From Planctomycetota bacterium (lineage in GTDB: Bacteria; Planctomycetota; Planctomycetia; Pirellulales; PNKZ01), in contig JAFEBQ010000033.1 of the NCBI GenBank assembly GCA_018242585.1, positions 62,001 through 126,000 of the forward strand: DNA of 64,000 nt, read 5' to 3'. The notes below the pieces were generated by a model. The model saw only the letters and a program-made list of their open reading frames with translations, did not search any database and was not told the DNA's origin. Positions 61,028 through 64,000 of this stretch are shown piece after piece. The first letter of the stretch is position 1. Each line of letters opens with the position of its first letter. The translations under genes were made by a program, and so were the position numbers.

Positions 61028-62686
61028 TTAGTGACCCTGGCCCCAGCGGCGTTCGAGCGCGCGCGATAAGTAACCCAGCGGTAGCGACATCGCCAGATAG
61101 AGCGCCGCCGTCAGCAAGCCCAGCTCGACGAACTTCAAGCTCGACCGGGATAGCACGCGGTATTCCTCGGTCAGTTCGTGGACGGCGATTGCGCTGACCA
61201 GACTGGTGTCCTTGAACAGCGCAACCATGTCGTTGGTCATCGGCCCCAGGGCGGTGCGAATGGCCTGGGGGAAGATGATCCGGCGAAAGACGGACGTGTC
61301 GTCCATGCCCAAGGCCCGGCCCGCTTCCCATTGGCCGGGGCTGACCGATTGAATGGCGCTGCGGTAAATCTCCGATTCATAAGCGGCATAGTTCATGCCA
61401 AAGGCCAGGATCGCCGTCGCCACGGCCGGCAACTGCAAGCCGTAGTGGGTCAGCCCGAAGTACATGAAGAACAGCACCAGCAACAGCGGCACACCGCGAA
61501 AGAACTCGACATAGCCGAGTGCCAGGTAGCGCAACGGCGCGGGGCCGTAGAGTCGGGCCAGGGTGAGGACCAGCCCGATCGTCATCGCCAGCGCCATGCT
61601 GGTGAAGGTGAGAAAGATGGTCATCACCGCGCCGGCCCCCAACAGCGGCGCGTACTTGTCGAACGTCCAGTCATCGGCCGAGGCGGCCAGCAAGTTCCGG
61701 TCGACTTGTTTCACTGTCGGGAATTGTGACTCAGGCAGCGGCTTGCGCTCGGCCGTGAAGCCGAGCCCGGCCAGTTCGGCGTTCCGGTCGGCGCCATTGG
61801 CCAAGCCCGACTGGTCGGCGTTCCAGAGGTGCCAGCGGCGGTAAATGTCGCGCAACTGGCCGCTGACCATCAGCTCGTGCAGGCCGGCGTCGATTGCCTC
61901 GGCCAGCACCGCGTCCTCCTGGCGCATGCCGATGCCGTACTCGCCGCGACCGAGCGTTGGTCCGGTGAGCTTCAGCTTGGGATTCGGCTCGGCGAAGAAC
62001 GTGGTGATCGTGTTGTCGAGCAGCACGGCGTCGAGTCGGCCGATCTCCAGGTCGAGGAACGGCTCGATCTGCCCGTCGAAGCCGACGATCTGGCGAATGC
62101 CGCGCGACTTGAGCAAGCGATCGGCGGCGCTCCCCGACAGGGTGCCGACCGTCATGTTCAGGCAGTCTTCGAGCGACGTGATCCGCTGTTCATCGCGGCG
62201 GACGGCGAGTTGTTGGCGATAGATGTAATAGGGACGTGAGAAGCGTAGCTGGGCGCGGCGCTCGGGTGTGATTTCAAGCCCGGCCAGGATCATGTCGAAA
62301 TCACGCTTGTCCAGTCCCGGGACCAGCGAGCCCCATTCGTATTGCATGAACTCGGCGCGGATCGGTTTGCCGAGTTGCTTGCCGAGCGCGTTGGCGAGTC
62401 CGTCGGCGATTTCAACCTCGAAGCCGATGACACGTCGCGGGTCCAAGGGATCGCGCAACTGAAACGGCGCGCCCCCTTCAGCATCGCCTCCCCAACGCAA
62501 CACACCCGAGGCCAATCGCTCGGCCAAGGCCGTGTTGTCGGCTGCGCGAGTTGACGAGACAACGCTGCCGGCAAGTACCAGGACGACCGCGACCAGAGTC
62601 AGCATCTTGCGCTGACGGGGCGCCAAATCGGCTGCTTGTGAATTCAAAATGCGCGTCCTCGCACGGGCTGTCAGGGGCTGCGCCAC
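61028..62686 (-). CDS. Amino-acid ABC transporter binding-protein/permease fusion
   Basis: This single chain joins a periplasmic substrate-binding protein to an inner-membrane permease. The N-terminal half has an export signal (TLVAVVLVLAGSVVSSTRA) and a type II binding domain with VIGFEVEIADGLANALG and GLEITPERRAQLRFSRPYY. The C-terminal half (from about residue 340) is a HisM/GlnP-type permease with the EAA loop EAGRALGMDDTSVFRRIIFPQ. Fusions of this kind exist for glutamine-type importers. There is no ATPase gene nearby; the GlnQ-like gene at 4183-4950 is the only candidate here. The start is uncertain: GTG 62686, TTG 62647 (with GAGG upstream) or ATG 62605. Confidence 0.93.
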   Translation of the reverse strand: MAQPLTARARTRILNSQAADLAPRQRKMLTLVAVVLVLAGSVVSSTRAADNTALAERLASGVLRWGGDAEGGAPFQLRDPLDPRRVIGFEVEIADGLANALGKQLGKPIRAEFMQYEWGSLVPGLDKRDFDMILAGLEITPERRAQLRFSRPYYIYRQQLAVRRDEQRITSLEDCLNMTVGTLSGSAADRLLKSRGIRQIVGFDGQIEPFLDLEIGRLDAVLLDNTITTFFAEPNPKLKLTGPTLGRGEYGIGMRQEDAVLAEAIDAGLHELMVSGQLRDIYRRWHLWNADQSGLANGADRNAELAGLGFTAERKPLPESQFPTVKQVDRNLLAASADDWTFDKYAPLLGAGAVMTIFLTFTSMALAMTIGLVLTLARLYGPAPLRYLALGYVEFFRGVPLLLVLFFMYFGLTHYGLQLPAVATAILAFGMNYAAYESEIYRSAIQSVSPGQWEAGRALGMDDTSVFRRIIFPQAIRTALGPMTNDMVALFKDTSLVSAIAVHELTEEYRVLSRSSLKFVELGLLTAALYLAMSLPLGYLSRALERRWGQGH

Positions 62687-62864
62687 AGCATAACAAAGTC
62701 GCGGCGTGGGCGACTAGCGCCGACGCGCTGGCCACGTTTAGGTGCGGCCAATCGCGAGTGTTAGCCGTCGATTGGCGTCGGTCGCGCGCGGGGATTACAA
62801 TCGCGGTCACGCGCCGGCGGCGGCCGCGTCGCACCACGTCAGCACCCAGGAAGCAGCGGCACCC

Positions 62865-64000
62865 ATGAGCGTTTTTCTCGGCATCGACATTGGCACCTCG
62901 GGGACCAAGACGCTGGCCATTGACGAGCGAGGCAAGGTGCTCGCCTCGGCTGCCGAAGAATACTCGTTCGATGTGCCGCGACCGATGTGGAGCGAGCAGA
63001 ATCCGCAATACTGGTGGGACGCCACGGTCAAGACCGTGCAACGCGTCGTCAAGCAAGCCAAGTTGAAGCCCGCCGACGTGCGGGCGATCGGGCTGTCGGG
63101 ACAGATGCATGGCTCGGTCTTCCTCGACAAGCGTGGGCAAGTGATTCGACCGGCGTTGCTCTGGAACGATCAACGTACGGCCGCCGAGTGTGCCGAGATC
63201 GAACAGCGCGCCGGTGGCCGGGCCAAGCTGATCAAGCTGGTTGCCAACCCGGCGCTTACCGGGTTTCAGGCTCCCAAGATTCTCTGGCTGCGCAATCACG
63301 AGCCGCGACATTTCGACAAGCTCGACAAAGTGCTGTTACCCAAGGATGACGTGCGCCGTCGATTGACGGGCGAGTTGGCCACCGAGGTGAGCGACGCGAG
63401 CGGCACGCTGCTGTTGGACGTGGCCAAGCGCGCCTGGTCCAAGCCGCTGTTGAGCAAGCTGGAACTTGACGCCGCGCTGTTGCCGCGCTGTTATGAAAGT
63501 GAGCAGGTGACCGGCCGGCTGACGCGCGAGGTGGCGGAGTTGCTGGGGCTGTCGACCGATTGCCTGGTGGTGGGCGGGGCAGGGGACTGCGCCGCCGGGG
63601 CGGTGGGTAACGGCGTGGTCAATGCCGGCGTGCTGTCAACCAGCATCGGCACCTCGGGCGTGATGTTTGTCCACAGCGACCAGATGAAGCTCGATCCGCA
63701 AGGGCGCGTCCACACATTTTGCCACGCCGTGAACGGCAAGTGGCACATGATGGGGGTCACGCTGTCGGCCGGCGGGTCGTTGCAATGGTTCCGCGACGCG
63801 CTGTGCGCGACCGACGCCGCGGCGGCCAAGGCAGCGGGCAAAAAGATCTACGACCTGCTCAATGCCGAGGCCGAAGGAGTGCCCGCCGGCAGCGAGGGGC
63901 TGTTCTTCCTGCCGTACCTGACCGGGGAGCGAACGCCGCACGCCGATCCCGACGCGCGGGGAAGCTTTATTGGGCTGACCTTGGCGCATCGCCGGGCCCA
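62865..64000 (+). CDS. xylB: Xylulokinase (FGGY family), 3' truncated by window edge
   Basis: The first 378 codons of an FGGY sugar kinase are visible. It begins [20 protein letters not shown] (phosphate-1 loop), then [52 protein letters not shown] and [14 protein letters not shown], which carries the catalytic Asp. These match xylulokinase, which makes xylulose 5-phosphate, more closely than glycerol or gluconate kinase. The ATG at 62865 is the clear start. The frame runs on past base 64000. Confidence 0.93.
   Translation, partial: MSVFLGIDIGTSGTKTLAIDERGKVLASAAEEYSFDVPRPMWSEQNPQYWWDATVKTVQRVVKQAKLKPADVRAIGLSGQMHGSVFLDKRGQVIRPALLWNDQRTAAECAEIEQRAGGRAKLIKLVANPALTGFQAPKILWLRNHEPRHFDKLDKVLLPKDDVRRRLTGELATEVSDASGTLLLDVAKRAWSKPLLSKLELDAALLPRCYESEQVTGRLTREVAELLGLSTDCLVVGGAGDCAAGAVGNGVVNAGVLSTSIGTSGVMFVHSDQMKLDPQGRVHTFCHAVNGKWHMMGVTLSAGGSLQWFRDALCATDAAAAKAAGKKIYDLLNAEAEGVPAGSEGLFFLPYLTGERTPHADPDARGSFIGLTLAHRRA

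Overview
The window is a GC-rich chromosomal segment that most resembles a planctomycete, probably of the Pirellulales type. The clues are a Tat-dependent Gfo/Idh/MocA oxidoreductase beside a SUMF1-type protein, a PQQ-type beta-propeller protein, a DUF3592 protein, a stand-alone RNA polymerase alpha-CTD protein, a long RNase P RNA, and many hairpin-rich intergenic repeats. The lineage is inferred from gene style, because the window has no 16S rRNA. I found no rRNA, tRNA, CRISPR array, prophage or autonomous insertion sequence.

Layout. 1-9.4 kb: the end of rsgA, rnpB with a long extra stem, a ribbon-helix-helix protein, an SLC13/TrkA-C transporter, then a minus-strand block (amino-acid ABC ATPase, HAD phosphatase, Nudix hydrolase, two coupled unknown genes, an internally duplicated membrane protein). 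9.7-18.9 kb: a VapBC module and a tightly overlapping minus-strand operon made of a Gly/Cys-tailed membrane protein, a prenyltransferase-fold protein without zinc ligands, a LolD-like ATPase and a giant FtsX permease, preceded by a thioesterase and a glycosyltransferase. 19-22.6 kb: prpB and prpC (methylcitrate cycle), a nested repeat island, yqgE and a 36-residue basic protein. 22.8-26.8 kb: a secreted low-complexity protein and an undescribed three-gene operon (DUF3592 protein, arrestin-like protein, P-loop protein). 27-32.6 kb: beta-propeller protein, alpha-CTD protein, rhomboid-like zinc-ribbon protein, hisG, hisE, miaA. 32.9-42.9 kb: aspS, an ApbE-like protein, a SUMF1-like protein, a Gfo oxidoreductase, a GT4 glycosyltransferase, a lipoprotein, an atypical Nramp-like transporter and a VanZ protein. 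42.9-51.5 kb: WecA-like and GT2 envelope sugar genes, a BshB1-like deacetylase, an M32 carboxypeptidase, a zinc-ribbon membrane protein, prs and a GlmU N-domain protein. 51.6-64 kb: argB-argD-argF, a PpiD/SurA-like protein, topA, an amino-acid ABC binding-protein/permease fusion and the start of xylulokinase.

Core metabolism (arginine, histidine, PRPP, methylcitrate), tRNA function (rnpB, miaA, aspS) and envelope biogenesis are interleaved. The PRPP made by Prs feeds HisG, and HisE acts on the next intermediate. The amino-acid importer is split: its ATPase lies about 56 kb from its binding-protein/permease fusion.

The two most unusual things are (1) the Gly/Cys-tail + prenyltransferase-fold + LolD/FtsX operon, which looks like a dedicated but undescribed envelope export or extraction system, and (2) at least five families of 83-415 bp intergenic elements. 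Four of these have ends made of two consecutive hairpins in inverted orientation. In several cases the stems differ in sequence while keeping pairing, which suggests that the folded form is what is recognised.
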